Source: Flavobacterium chryseum (GTDB lineage: Bacteria; Bacteroidota; Bacteroidia; Flavobacteriales; Flavobacteriaceae). Taken from it: DNA of 64,000 bases. The notes beneath the pieces are model-generated. The model saw only the letters and a program-made list of their open reading frames with translations, was not told the DNA's origin and did not search any database. Within the stretch, counting starts at the first letter, position 1. Every line of letters starts with the position of its first letter. Location of the stretch: assembly GCF_004362015.1 (NCBI RefSeq), contig NZ_SNWW01000005.1:124001-188000 (forward strand), written 5' to 3'. This document shows, in pieces, positions 56,511 to 64,000 of this stretch. A program made the translations under genes and the position numbers.

Positions 56511-57749
56511 ATGATTACTTTAATTCAAAATATAAAAGAACTGCTTCAGGTTCGTGAAACTGCTGTATCAAAAGTTTCTGGAGCCGAAATGGCTGTTCTA
56601 CCTACTATTAAAAATGCTTTCTTAATTTTAAATGATAACATAATTGCAGATTTTGGACCGATGGAAAATCTTCCTGAAATTAAAGCAGATAAAATTATCG
56701 ACGCAACTGGCCGAATCGTTTTGCCTTCATGGTGCGACAGCCACACACATATTGTGTATGCAGGAAATCGCGAACAGGAATTTGTAGACAGAATCAACGG
56801 ATTTTCATATGAGGAAATCGCAAATCGCGGTGGTGGAATTTTAAATTCGGCTAAAAAACTCAACGAAACTTCTGAAGAAGAAATCTATGAGCAATCGAAA
56901 CTTCGATTGGAAGAAGTAATGCATTTAGGAACAGGAGCTGTTGAAATAAAATCCGGTTACGGCTTAACGATTGAAGGAGAACTTAAAATGCTTCGTGTTA
57001 TCAAAAAGCTGGCAGATCATTATCCCATTTCAATAAAAGCAACTTTTCTGGGCGCACATGCTTTTCCATTACATTTTAAAGAAAACAAGGCGGGTTATAT
57101 TGAAGAAATTATAACTAAAATGCTGCCTGAAATTGCTCAAAATAAACTCGCTGATTATATCGATGTGTTTTGCGAAACCGGTTATTTTTCTGTTGAAGAA
57201 ACAGAGAAAATTATGCAGGCAGGAATTGAATTCGGCTTAAAGCCAAAAATTCATGTCAATCAATTTAATTCTATTGGAGGAATTCAGGCCGGAGTCAAAT
57301 TTAAAGCACTTTCTGTCGATCATCTCGAAGTTATGAACCCGGAAGACATTGAAGCTTTAAAAGGTACAGAAACAATGCCTGTTGCTTTGCCGTCCTGTTC
57401 TTATTTTTTAAGTATTCCGTATACGCCTGCGCGCGAAATGATAAAAGCAGGCTTACCGCTTGCTTTGGCAACAGATTTTAATCCTGGTTCTACTCCATCC
57501 GGAAATATGAACTTTGTTGTGGCAACAGCTTGCATCAAAATGAAAATGACACCTGAAGAAGCCATAAACGCAGCCACTATAAACGGCGCCTATGCGATGG
57601 GGATTTCAGAAACCCACGGAAGTATTACTAAAGGAAAGAAAGCAAATTTAATCCTGACAAAACCCATTTCATCTTATTATCAGATTCCTTACGCTTTTGG
57701 AAGCAATTTGATTGAAAGTGTTTTTGTCGAAGGTAAAATTTTAGCATAA
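56511..57749 (+). CDS. hutI: Imidazolonepropionase
   Basis: 412 residues from the Met at 56511; the frame opens earlier inside the inverted repeat. It hydrolyses imidazolone-5-propionate to formimino-glutamate in histidine degradation. Visible are the zinc motif DSHTHIVYAGNREQEF, RGGGILNSAKKL, GAVEIKSGYGLTIEGELKML, THFLGAHAF-like TFLGAHAFP, HVNQFNSIGG, LSVDHLEV, LPSCSYFL and ATDFNPGSTPSGNM. The length matches HutI. The other hut gene of the window, hutG, lies 1 kb further in the same direction, split from it by a minus-strand gene. Confidence 0.95.
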   Translation: MITLIQNIKELLQVRETAVSKVSGAEMAVLPTIKNAFLILNDNIIADFGPMENLPEIKADKIIDATGRIVLPSWCDSHTHIVYAGNREQEFVDRINGFSYEEIANRGGGILNSAKKLNETSEEEIYEQSKLRLEEVMHLGTGAVEIKSGYGLTIEGELKMLRVIKKLADHYPISIKATFLGAHAFPLHFKENKAGYIEEIITKMLPEIAQNKLADYIDVFCETGYFSVEETEKIMQAGIEFGLKPKIHVNQFNSIGGIQAGVKFKALSVDHLEVMNPEDIEALKGTETMPVALPSCSYFLSIPYTPAREMIKAGLPLALATDFNPGSTPSGNMNFVVATACIKMKMTPEEAINAATINGAYAMGISETHGSITKGKKANLILTKPISSYYQIPYAFGSNLIESVFVEGKILA

Positions 57750-57750
57750 A

Positions 57751-57781
57751 AAAAAGAGGAGTTTTAGGCTCCTCTTTTTTT
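57751..57781. terminator. Bidirectional terminator after hutI
   Basis: A stem AAGAGGAG/CTCCTCTT (57754-57761 and 57769-57776), a 7-base loop and A- and T-runs on both sides. It serves hutI and the convergent coiled-coil gene. Confidence 0.9.
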
Positions 57782-57803
57782 GTGGTATTTTAGATGTCTC
57801 TTA

Positions 57804-58682
57804 TTATCTTAAAGAAAAACTAGTTTTAGAAACTAACTCATCATTGTCAAATACATTAATGAAGTAAGTACCTTTTACGAAATCTTTACCTGGTAAATCT
57901 TCAGAAACATTTACTGTTTTGTTTTCGTATTGTACAGTTGTTTTAAAGCTGTAAGTTAAAGTATTATCACCAAAACTTTCTGTTTTTTTATCTCCTAAAA
58001 CATTGTTTTTAGCATCGATAACTTGTACGTAGTACGTTTTATCTCCAGATTTAGCAATTGAATTTTCAGCAATTGTAAAACTTACTTTTAAAACATCTGC
58101 ACGGCTTGCTTTATCTGTTTCAATTTGTTTTCCTGAGCTTTTCATTTTGTAAGCTGCAGTTTTTGTGTTTAAAACTGATAATTTAGAACCTTTTTCAACA
58201 GTTTTAGCCAATTCTTCGTTTTGACCAACTAATACTTCGTTGAATTTTTTAGATTCTCCTAAAACCACAATAGTACTATCTCTCTGAACTGTTAAAACAC
58301 CATTTTGTTTTTTCAATTCATCGTTTTCAGCAACTAGAGTTTTCATTTTAGTTTGCATCCCTTGCACTTGATTTCTGTATTTAGATACATCTCCTTTAGA
58401 TTTATTTAAATCATCCATCAAAGCTACTACTTTGTCTCTCTCCTGAATTAATTCATCAGACATTGAAGTGTTTTCTGCAATTGCAGCATCGTAAGTTGCT
58501 TTTAATTCTTGCAAATCTTTCATAACAGATTCTTTCTCTGTTAGAGTTGAAGTTAGTTCTGTTTTAACTACGTCAGTATCAGACGATAATTTAAAAATGT
58601 ACACTAAACTACCAATTAGTAGGACTGCTAAAACAGCGATTACCGCCTTTAGACTTGAGTTGTTGTTCTTTGGGTTTTCCAT
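57804..58682 (-). CDS. Membrane-anchored coiled-coil protein of unknown function
   Basis: 292 residues. One membrane segment (about 12-30), then a long coiled coil (about 35-165) with heptad patterns of Leu/Val/Glu/Lys, then a beta-sandwich-like end (about 190-292) with VLKVSFTIAENSI, KTYYVQVIDAKNNVLG and FINVFDNDELVSKTSF. The topology is N-in, rest periplasmic. I know similar unnamed flavobacterial proteins, but no function. A TAAATTTG element on its strand at 58712-58705 is a likely -7 box. Confidence 0.7.
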   Translation of the reverse strand: MENPKNNNSSLKAVIAVLAVLLIGSLVYIFKLSSDTDVVKTELTSTLTEKESVMKDLQELKATYDAAIAENTSMSDELIQERDKVVALMDDLNKSKGDVSKYRNQVQGMQTKMKTLVAENDELKKQNGVLTVQRDSTIVVLGESKKFNEVLVGQNEELAKTVEKGSKLSVLNTKTAAYKMKSSGKQIETDKASRADVLKVSFTIAENSIAKSGDKTYYVQVIDAKNNVLGDKKTESFGDNTLTYSFKTTVQYENKTVNVSEDLPGKDFVKGTYFINVFDNDELVSKTSFSLR

Positions 58683-58779
58683 ATTTAATAATTTTCTTTA
58701 AAAACAAATTTAAGAATTAATATATCTTAATAACGTAACTTAGTGTAATTATATTATTTTTGGACAATATTTTTTTTTT

Positions 58780-59823
58780 ATGGAGAAATTAATCCCTTTT
58801 ACTATTAATGATTTAGCAAAAGTCACAAATCATCGAAGTGGTGAAATAAAATTCGGCGAAAAAATGATCATAATTCCGAAAGGAATTGACAAAGTCGACT
58901 TTTTGAGAGAAAGCGAAGCTAAATATGTATTACTGGGAATTCCGGAAGATATTGGTGTACGTGCTAATTATGGCAGACCCGGAACGGCATCTGCGTGGGA
59001 AAGTGCTATAAAAAGCATTGCTAACATACAGCATAATCGTTTTGCTAAAGGGAGCCAGATTATCGTTTTGGGACATATTGATGTTTCTCAGGAAATGAGA
59101 GAGGTTGAATATCTAGATTTTAATGATATTGATGACCGGTCTAAATTGAGTCAGCTGGTTGAAAAAATAGATAAAGAGGTTTCTCATATTATTTTTACGA
59201 TTATCAAAGCAGGGAAAACACCCATTATTATTGGTGGAGGCCATAATAATGCTTACGGAAATATAAAAGGTTCGGCTTTAGCCAAGGGAAAACCAGTAAA
59301 TGCCATTAATTTTGATGCGCATTCAGATTTTAGAATTCTCGAAGGCCGTCATAGCGGAAATGGATTTTCGTATGCTTATGAAGAAGGTTTTCTTAAAAAA
59401 TATTTCATTTTTGGTTTACATGAAAATTATACTTCAAAAAGTGTTCTTGATATTATTAAAAAATTAGAAGACCGCGTTCGATATAACACTTACGATAGTG
59501 TGAATATTCGAAAAGAAAAAGATTTTAATCAGGAAATGGCTTTGGCTTTAGAGTTTATAAAAACAGACTCTTTTGGTATAGAAATCGATCTGGATGCTAT
59601 TCCTAATATTGCAAGCAGCGCCATGACAATCAGCGGATTTTCGATTGAAGAATTGCGTCAGTTTGTATCTTTTTTCGGGGAACACAGAAATGCTACTTAT
59701 CTGCATATTTGCGAAGGCGCACCAGATTTGGACCAATCGCCAAACAATCATTTAATTGGGAAATTAATTGGTTATTTAATAACAGATTTCATTAAAGCCA
59801 ACAACGAAAAAAGTTTATTTTAA
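58780..59823 (+). CDS. hutG: Formimidoylglutamase (arginase family)
   Basis: 347 residues. Ureohydrolase fold with the metal-binding motifs GGGHNNAYGN (near 150), NFDAHSDFR (near 178) and IEIDLDAIP (near 265); the last carries the Asp pair. The family includes arginase, agmatinase and HutG. Presence of hutI nearby makes formimidoylglutamase the best fit: formimino-glutamate to glutamate and formamide, the final step of the shorter pathway. The start matches Bacteroidota HutG, which have a long N-terminus. A TATTTTTG at 58755-58762 may be its -7 box, leaving a leader of about 10 bases. Confidence 0.85.
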   Translation: MEKLIPFTINDLAKVTNHRSGEIKFGEKMIIIPKGIDKVDFLRESEAKYVLLGIPEDIGVRANYGRPGTASAWESAIKSIANIQHNRFAKGSQIIVLGHIDVSQEMREVEYLDFNDIDDRSKLSQLVEKIDKEVSHIIFTIIKAGKTPIIIGGGHNNAYGNIKGSALAKGKPVNAINFDAHSDFRILEGRHSGNGFSYAYEEGFLKKYFIFGLHENYTSKSVLDIIKKLEDRVRYNTYDSVNIRKEKDFNQEMALALEFIKTDSFGIEIDLDAIPNIASSAMTISGFSIEELRQFVSFFGEHRNATYLHICEGAPDLDQSPNNHLIGKLIGYLITDFIKANNEKSLF

Positions 59824-59899
59824 GACATTCATAACCACTTAATAATAAGTCTTTTACCAAATAAAACCCGATTCAAATAAACGATTGGCTGAATAAAGC

Positions 59900-59907
59900 T
59901 ATCTTTG
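59900..59907 (+). promoter_or_regulatory. -7 element of the RNA helicase gene
   Basis: TATCTTTG matches TAnnTTTG and lies 45 bases before the start codon. No TTG stands at the standard distance. Confidence 0.55.
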
Positions 59908-59952
59908 CACAGAATTTTAGTACTTAAAACTAGATTTCTTAATAAATAAGAT

Positions 59953-61203
59953 ATGTTATTCGAAGATTTATCACTTTCAAAAAGTATACAAAAAGCCGTA
60001 TTTGAAGAAGGCTATTTAAACCCTACACCTATTCAGGAACAATCTATTCCGATCGTTTTGGCCGGAAGAGACCTTATTGGCTGTGCACAAACAGGAACAG
60101 GAAAAACGGCAGCATTTGCCATTCCAATTATACATCAGTTACACCGAATTGTTGGTTCTACAAAAAAAGCCAAAGTAATTCGTGCTCTTATTGTTACGCC
60201 AACACGTGAATTAGCAGTTCAGATTGGACAAAGTTTTGACACTTATGCTAAATATACCAATTTAACGCAATTGACTATTTTTGGTGGAGTTTCTCAAAAC
60301 CCGCAAGTTGACACTTTAAAAAAAGGTGTTGATATTTTAGTTGCTACTCCGGGACGATTGCTTGATTTACAAAAACAAGGTTTTCTTGATTTAGATCATT
60401 TACACACTTTAGTGCTGGATGAAGCAGATCAGATGTTGGATATGGGTTTTATAAACGATGTAAAAAAGATCGTAAAACTGACTCCTAAAAACCGTCAGAC
60501 CTTATTATTCTCTGCTACAATGCCAATTGCAATTCGCGAATTAGCCGAGATGTTTTTGCAGGATCCTGCAAAAGTAGAAGTTTCTCCGGTTTCATCAACT
60601 GCTGAAAATGTAGAGCAACGTGTTTATTTTGTGGAGAAAACAGAGAAAAGAAATTTGCTTTATCACTTAATAAAAAATGAAGATTTATCTAATGTTTTGG
60701 TTTTTTCTAGAACCAAACACGGAGCTGACAATGTTGTAAAAGCATTGCGCAAAAAAGATATTCCTGCAGAAGCTATTCACGGCGATAAATCTCAAAATGC
60801 GAGACAACGTGTTTTAGATGCTTTTAAAAATAAAGAAGTTGGTGTTCTTGTAGCGACAGATATTGCAGCAAGAGGAATTGATATTGACCAATTACCGTTT
60901 GTAATCAATTTTGATTTGCCAAATATTCCTGAAACATACGTTCACCGAATTGGTAGAACCGGTCGTGCAGGAAATGGCGGAGTTGCAATTTCTTTTTGCA
61001 GTAAAGATGAAGAGCCTTACTGGAAAGACATTCAGAAATTGATAAAAGTTGATGTTAAAATCGTAACAGATCATCCGTATCAATGGCATTCTGGAGGTCC
61101 GGAAGCAACGGCAGAAAAACCTAAAAATTCTAACCGAAGCGGAGGCGCTCATAAATCGAGAAAATCAAATGCTTCTAAGCAAAATAAAAAACGTTGGTAT
61201 TAA
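59953..61203 (+). CDS. rhlE: DEAD-box RNA helicase, RhlE type
   Basis: 416 residues. Q motif PTPIQEQSIPIV, motif I AQTGTGKTAAF, Ia TPTRELAVQ, Ib TPGRLLDL, II VLDEADQMLDMGF, III SATMP, IV VLVFSRTKHGAD, V ATDIAARGID, VI HRIGRTGRAG. After the second RecA domain (to about 375) is a short basic tail (KKRW at the end) that could contact RNA, as in RhlE and other cold-induced helicases. It unwinds RNA in ribosome or mRNA metabolism. Its stop lies in the loop of the terminator shared with the convergent hybrid kinase. Confidence 0.92.
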   Translation: MLFEDLSLSKSIQKAVFEEGYLNPTPIQEQSIPIVLAGRDLIGCAQTGTGKTAAFAIPIIHQLHRIVGSTKKAKVIRALIVTPTRELAVQIGQSFDTYAKYTNLTQLTIFGGVSQNPQVDTLKKGVDILVATPGRLLDLQKQGFLDLDHLHTLVLDEADQMLDMGFINDVKKIVKLTPKNRQTLLFSATMPIAIRELAEMFLQDPAKVEVSPVSSTAENVEQRVYFVEKTEKRNLLYHLIKNEDLSNVLVFSRTKHGADNVVKALRKKDIPAEAIHGDKSQNARQRVLDAFKNKEVGVLVATDIAARGIDIDQLPFVINFDLPNIPETYVHRIGRTGRAGNGGVAISFCSKDEEPYWKDIQKLIKVDVKIVTDHPYQWHSGGPEATAEKPKNSNRSGGAHKSRKSNASKQNKKRWY

Positions 61204-61215
61204 CCAACGTTTTTT
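61186..61215. terminator. Bidirectional terminator holding both stop codons
   Basis: A perfect 13-bp stem (61186-61198 and 61203-61215) with a 4-base loop and A6/T6 outer ends. The helicase stop (61201-61203) and the kinase stop (61202-61200 on the minus strand) overlap in the loop. Confidence 0.9.
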
Positions 61216-63383
61216 GTTTCGTATATTAAGTAATTTATAATCTTAAATAATTTGACAGGCTCAAATGGTTTTATAATAATATCATTCATTCCTGACGAAA
61301 TGGCTTCATCTGTTATTTCATCTTTATCAAAAGCGGTCAAAGCTACAATAGGCGTTTTTATACCTAACTGACGGATTCTTTTGGTAGTTTCAAATCCATT
61401 CATTAAAGGCATATTAATATCCATTAAAACAAGGTCAAAATCTTCGTTTTCGAGTATTTGTATGGCTGCAAAACCATCATCAACCACTGTACAGAGGTAA
61501 TTATTTTTTTCGATAATTTTTCTGGTTACCAATTGATTAATGACATTATCTTCAACAATTAAAATTTTATATATTTCAGAAGAAGTCAGATCAACCTGAA
61601 TCTCATCAATAATTATTTTTGTTTTAGCGAGGTCACATTCAAAAGGAATGGTAAATGAAAAAGAGGTTCCTTCGCCTATATTACTTTGCAGAAGAATATC
61701 GGTTCCAAAAAGTCCTAATAACCTTTTTACAATACTCAAACCTAAACCTGTTCCTTGATAATCTTCATCTTTTCGGCCGACCTGCACAAATTTTTCGAAA
61801 ATTTTACTTTGATCTACAGTTGCAATTCCAACACCATTATCTTTTACCTGAAATTCTAAATAATAAAATTTTCCCTGAATATTCTCCAGATTAACGATGA
61901 TTTCGACTTGTCCGTTTTTTGTAAATTTCAAAGCATTACTCACTAAATTCATAAGAATCTGAGCCAGTCTTAATTTATCGCCTATTAAATATTCGGGAAT
62001 ATTGGGATCAATAAAAATCGAAATTACATTGTTATTTTTTTGGGATAAAAAAGAAAGGGAATTTTTAATCATTGAAATTTCATCAGAAATATTGAATGTC
62101 AAATTTTCCAGGACAACTTTATTTTCTTCTATTTTATTGATTTGCAAAATATCATTTACCAAAGACAATAAATATCTGGCAGAAAACTTTAAAGAACTCA
62201 AATGCTGACTGTTTGATAATTCTTTGTGCTCTTCGAGCAGCATATTTGTTATCCCGACAACGCCATACAAGGGAGTACGCAGTTCGTGGCTTATGGTCGA
62301 AATAAATTGTGTTTTTAATAATGAAGCTTCTTCTGCGATTTCTTTTGCCTGTAAAAGTTCTAAATTGAGTTTTTTCTTAAATCTGATATTCTTTATCAAA
62401 GTAATAATTAACAAAAGCAGAATGAAGGAAATTATGATGAAAAGAATAACAATAATTCTTGATTTTTTTAGACTTTGGTATTGTGAAATTTTTTCGTTTT
62501 CAATTTTTTCGATCTGTCTTTTATATTCGTCTAACTCAAGATTAAAACCGGCATTAGTTGCTTTTTTAAGTTTTTCATCATTGTAGATTTGTTCTGTTAT
62601 CTCGTTATAAGCTTCTAAATGTGTATAGGCTTCTTTATGTTTTCCAATTTTGGTCAGGAATTTTGAATATTCTAAGTGTGCATAAGATAAATCCGGCTTA
62701 TCGTCTTTAGCATTATAAGAAACAGCTTTTAAAAAATATTTATTTGCCTTATCATTATTATTTTCATTCGCCCAATACATTCCGTTTAAAAAATTTAAAG
62801 CAACATCGTTCGATTTTCCTTCTAAATCATTTTGATGTTTATTGATGTAATGCAAGTAAGGTAATCCTTCATTATAGTTTCCAATCTTAAAATACGACCA
62901 AACTATATTGAGGTTTGTTATAGCAACTTCTTTGAGATATTTTTCTTGTTCTCCAAATTTTAATGACTCTTTATAATATGCAATTCCTTTACTGTACATT
63001 TTCTTTTCAAAAAAATATAAGTTACCCAAATTGCTCGTTATCATCATTCTTAAACTCACAATATTAGATCGTTCAGCATAGAATAATGCTTTCTTATAAA
63101 AAAATACAGCTTTATCAACTTCGCCTAAATCGTGAAAGTTGATACCAATTATGTTATAGTTTCTGGAAATTAAAGTGTCATTTTTTAGATCAAATGCGTA
63201 TTGAAGGGCAATTCCGGATTTTTCTAAAGATTTTTCGTAATTCGTCTCATCTAAATAATCACAAGCCTGTTTGGTTAAAGCTTCAATTTTTCCAATCGTT
63301 ACACTATTGGTCTGGGCTGGCAGCTCAAGACAAAATAGGTTTAGAAAAATAAAAGCTAAAAAACAAAATCTATTAAAGGGCAT
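61200..63383 (-). CDS. TPR hybrid histidine kinase with receiver domain
   Basis: 727 residues. Signal peptide (cleavage near LPAQ), TPR repeats in the periplasm (about 30-280), a coiled segment, one membrane helix (about 305-330), HisKA (TISHELRTPLYGVV, His366), HATPase (about 460-590: LRLAQILMNLVSNALKF, DNGVGIA, GTGLGLSIVKRLL) and a receiver domain (about 605-727: ILIVEDNVINQLV, LMDINMPLMNGFE with Asp655). No DNA-binding output domain is present, so phosphate must pass on to another protein or act within the chain. Periplasmic TPRs suggest sensing through protein contacts. Confidence 0.92.
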   Translation of the reverse strand: MPFNRFCFLAFIFLNLFCLELPAQTNSVTIGKIEALTKQACDYLDETNYEKSLEKSGIALQYAFDLKNDTLISRNYNIIGINFHDLGEVDKAVFFYKKALFYAERSNIVSLRMMITSNLGNLYFFEKKMYSKGIAYYKESLKFGEQEKYLKEVAITNLNIVWSYFKIGNYNEGLPYLHYINKHQNDLEGKSNDVALNFLNGMYWANENNNDKANKYFLKAVSYNAKDDKPDLSYAHLEYSKFLTKIGKHKEAYTHLEAYNEITEQIYNDEKLKKATNAGFNLELDEYKRQIEKIENEKISQYQSLKKSRIIVILFIIISFILLLLIITLIKNIRFKKKLNLELLQAKEIAEEASLLKTQFISTISHELRTPLYGVVGITNMLLEEHKELSNSQHLSSLKFSARYLLSLVNDILQINKIEENKVVLENLTFNISDEISMIKNSLSFLSQKNNNVISIFIDPNIPEYLIGDKLRLAQILMNLVSNALKFTKNGQVEIIVNLENIQGKFYYLEFQVKDNGVGIATVDQSKIFEKFVQVGRKDEDYQGTGLGLSIVKRLLGLFGTDILLQSNIGEGTSFSFTIPFECDLAKTKIIIDEIQVDLTSSEIYKILIVEDNVINQLVTRKIIEKNNYLCTVVDDGFAAIQILENEDFDLVLMDINMPLMNGFETTKRIRQLGIKTPIVALTAFDKDEITDEAISSGMNDIIIKPFEPVKLFKIINYLIYETKNVG

Positions 63384-63403
63384 AATTTGGAAGTATGTTT
63401 ATT

Positions 63404-63437
63404 CAAATATACATCTTTAATATAAAACTATAGGCAA
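63404..63437 (-). promoter_or_regulatory. Promoter of the hybrid kinase gene
   Basis: On the minus strand TTG at 63437-63435, 23 bases, TATATTTG at 63411-63404. The spacer is at the long end of the accepted range. The start codon is 20 bases further. Confidence 0.55.
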
Positions 63438-63590
63438 GAGTATAATGTAAGCATTCAATAATCAATATTTTAATCATTCGAATTTTGAAAAACTAACAAA
63501 AATAAAGTTTAAAACATTAACAAAGACAACACATTTAGAACGTTATTTTAGTGGTATTTTAATCTAAAACCAAACAAAATCAGGATATTA

Positions 63591-63631
63591 AAAAGCCGTA
63601 ATGAGATATTCATTACGGCTTTTTTTTAAGG
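63591..63631. terminator. Terminator of the symporter gene
   Basis: A perfect 14-bp stem (63591-63604 and 63611-63624, reading the last base of the first loop as paired at 63610) with a 5-base loop. T8 follows on the plus strand, and A-rich DNA on the other side gives U-rich RNA for the minus-strand symporter. Confidence 0.85.
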
Positions 63632-63642
63632 CTATTTTTTTC

Positions 63643-64000
63643 TTAGATATTATTTTCAGCAATAATATCTGATTGTTCTTTATCACTTTCCCATTTTCCA
63701 ACTACTGAAGTTGCTAAGGCATTTCCTAAAACATTGGTTGCACTTCTAAACATGTCACAAAAGTGATCTATTGGCAGAATCAATGCAATTCCTTCAATCG
63801 GAATTTTAAACATACCACATGTAGCTGCAACGATAACCAAACTCGCTCTTGGCACACCCGCAATTCCTTTACTGGTAAGCATTAAAACCAAAAGCATTGC
63901 CATTTGTGTTCCCAAATCTAAATGAACTCCATAAAACTGAGCAATAAAAATACTGGCAAAAGTCATGTACATCATACTTCCGTCAAGGTTAAACGAATAT
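63643..64000 (-). CDS. Dicarboxylate/amino acid:cation symporter, C-terminal part
   Basis: The frame continues past the right edge (it reads YSFNLDGSMMYMTFASIFIAQ from the edge). The visible 119 residues are the C-terminal third of a DAACS family (GltP/DctA type) carrier: NLDGSMMYMT corresponds to the NMDGT-type loop, followed by AMLLVLMLTSKGIAGVPRASLVI, where the SKGxAGVP hairpin forms part of the substrate site, and DHFCDMFRSATNVLGNALAT (DxxRT/NVxGN motif). It imports dicarboxylates or acidic amino acids with sodium or protons. The C-terminal tail is short and polar. Confidence 0.9.
   Translation of the reverse strand, partial: YSFNLDGSMMYMTFASIFIAQFYGVHLDLGTQMAMLLVLMLTSKGIAGVPRASLVIVAATCGMFKIPIEGIALILPIDHFCDMFRSATNVLGNALATSVVGKWESDKEQSDIIAENNI

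Overview
The window looks like the chromosome of a Flavobacterium (Bacteroidota) close to F. johnsoniae. The DNA is AT-rich. Several genes are preceded by the Bacteroidota promoter element TAnnTTTG, in four cases with TTG 19-20 bases upstream. Surface proteins carry type IX secretion (T9SS) tails, there are two SusC/SusD pairs, and proteins typical of the phylum (SprF/PorP family, GTTxGT-type LytTR sites, two-GH18 ChiA) are present. No tRNA, rRNA operon, prophage, CRISPR array or complete insertion sequence was seen.

Layout. 0-0.8 kb: ppk1 (cut by the window edge) and sixA. 1.3-11.6 kb: a surface-adhesin cassette made of a small secreted protein, a 2244-residue von Willebrand A/repeat adhesin with a T9SS type B tail, an SprF/PorP-like outer-membrane protein and a TPR-PD40-CRD-OmpA protein with the architecture of PorE. 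11.7-17.1 kb: housekeeping genes (CAP-domain lipoprotein, pdxH, rnz with a STAS-like partner, pyrB, a DUF6891-like gene, pyrR) separated by AT-rich and REP-like repeats. 17.2-20.7 kb: an accessory patch of small orphan genes, including an Imm42-like protein, with related intergenic remnants. 20.7-27.2 kb: a TetX-like flavin monooxygenase with an AraC regulator, a 56-residue lipoprotein, an ABC-F ATPase, a TlpA-like lipoprotein and a DUF3592 protein.

27.4-51.3 kb is a complete chitin utilisation locus: two-domain GH18 chitinase ChiA, GH20 hexosaminidase, a NagB-PIG-L fusion, SusCD pair I, GH18 lipoprotein ChiB, SusCD pair II, a divergent LytS-type kinase/LytTR regulator pair, and an MFS sugar transporter. 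ChiA is secreted by T9SS and cuts chitin outside the cell, SusCD and ChiB capture and trim oligosaccharides at the outer membrane, GH20 releases GlcNAc in the periplasm, the MFS protein imports it, and NagB feeds it to glycolysis. The best regulatory signal in the window is here. Both susC promoters share one architecture: a 15-bp palindrome, 19 bp, GTTkGT direct repeats exactly 21 bp apart, 32 bp, then TAAATTTA. A related arrangement lies before the MFS gene. These are proposed operators for the LytTR regulator. The sensor gene has its own consensus promoter. Every gene junction in the locus except susC-susD carries a strong inverted repeat.

51.4-64 kb: transaldolase-like fsa, a GAF histidine kinase, an SDR, the SRP RNA gene (ffs) with a consensus promoter, a glutaminyl cyclotransferase, hutI and hutG (histidine degradation), a coiled-coil membrane protein, an RhlE-type RNA helicase convergent with a TPR hybrid histidine kinase (their stop codons overlap in the loop of a shared terminator), and the end of a dicarboxylate symporter gene.
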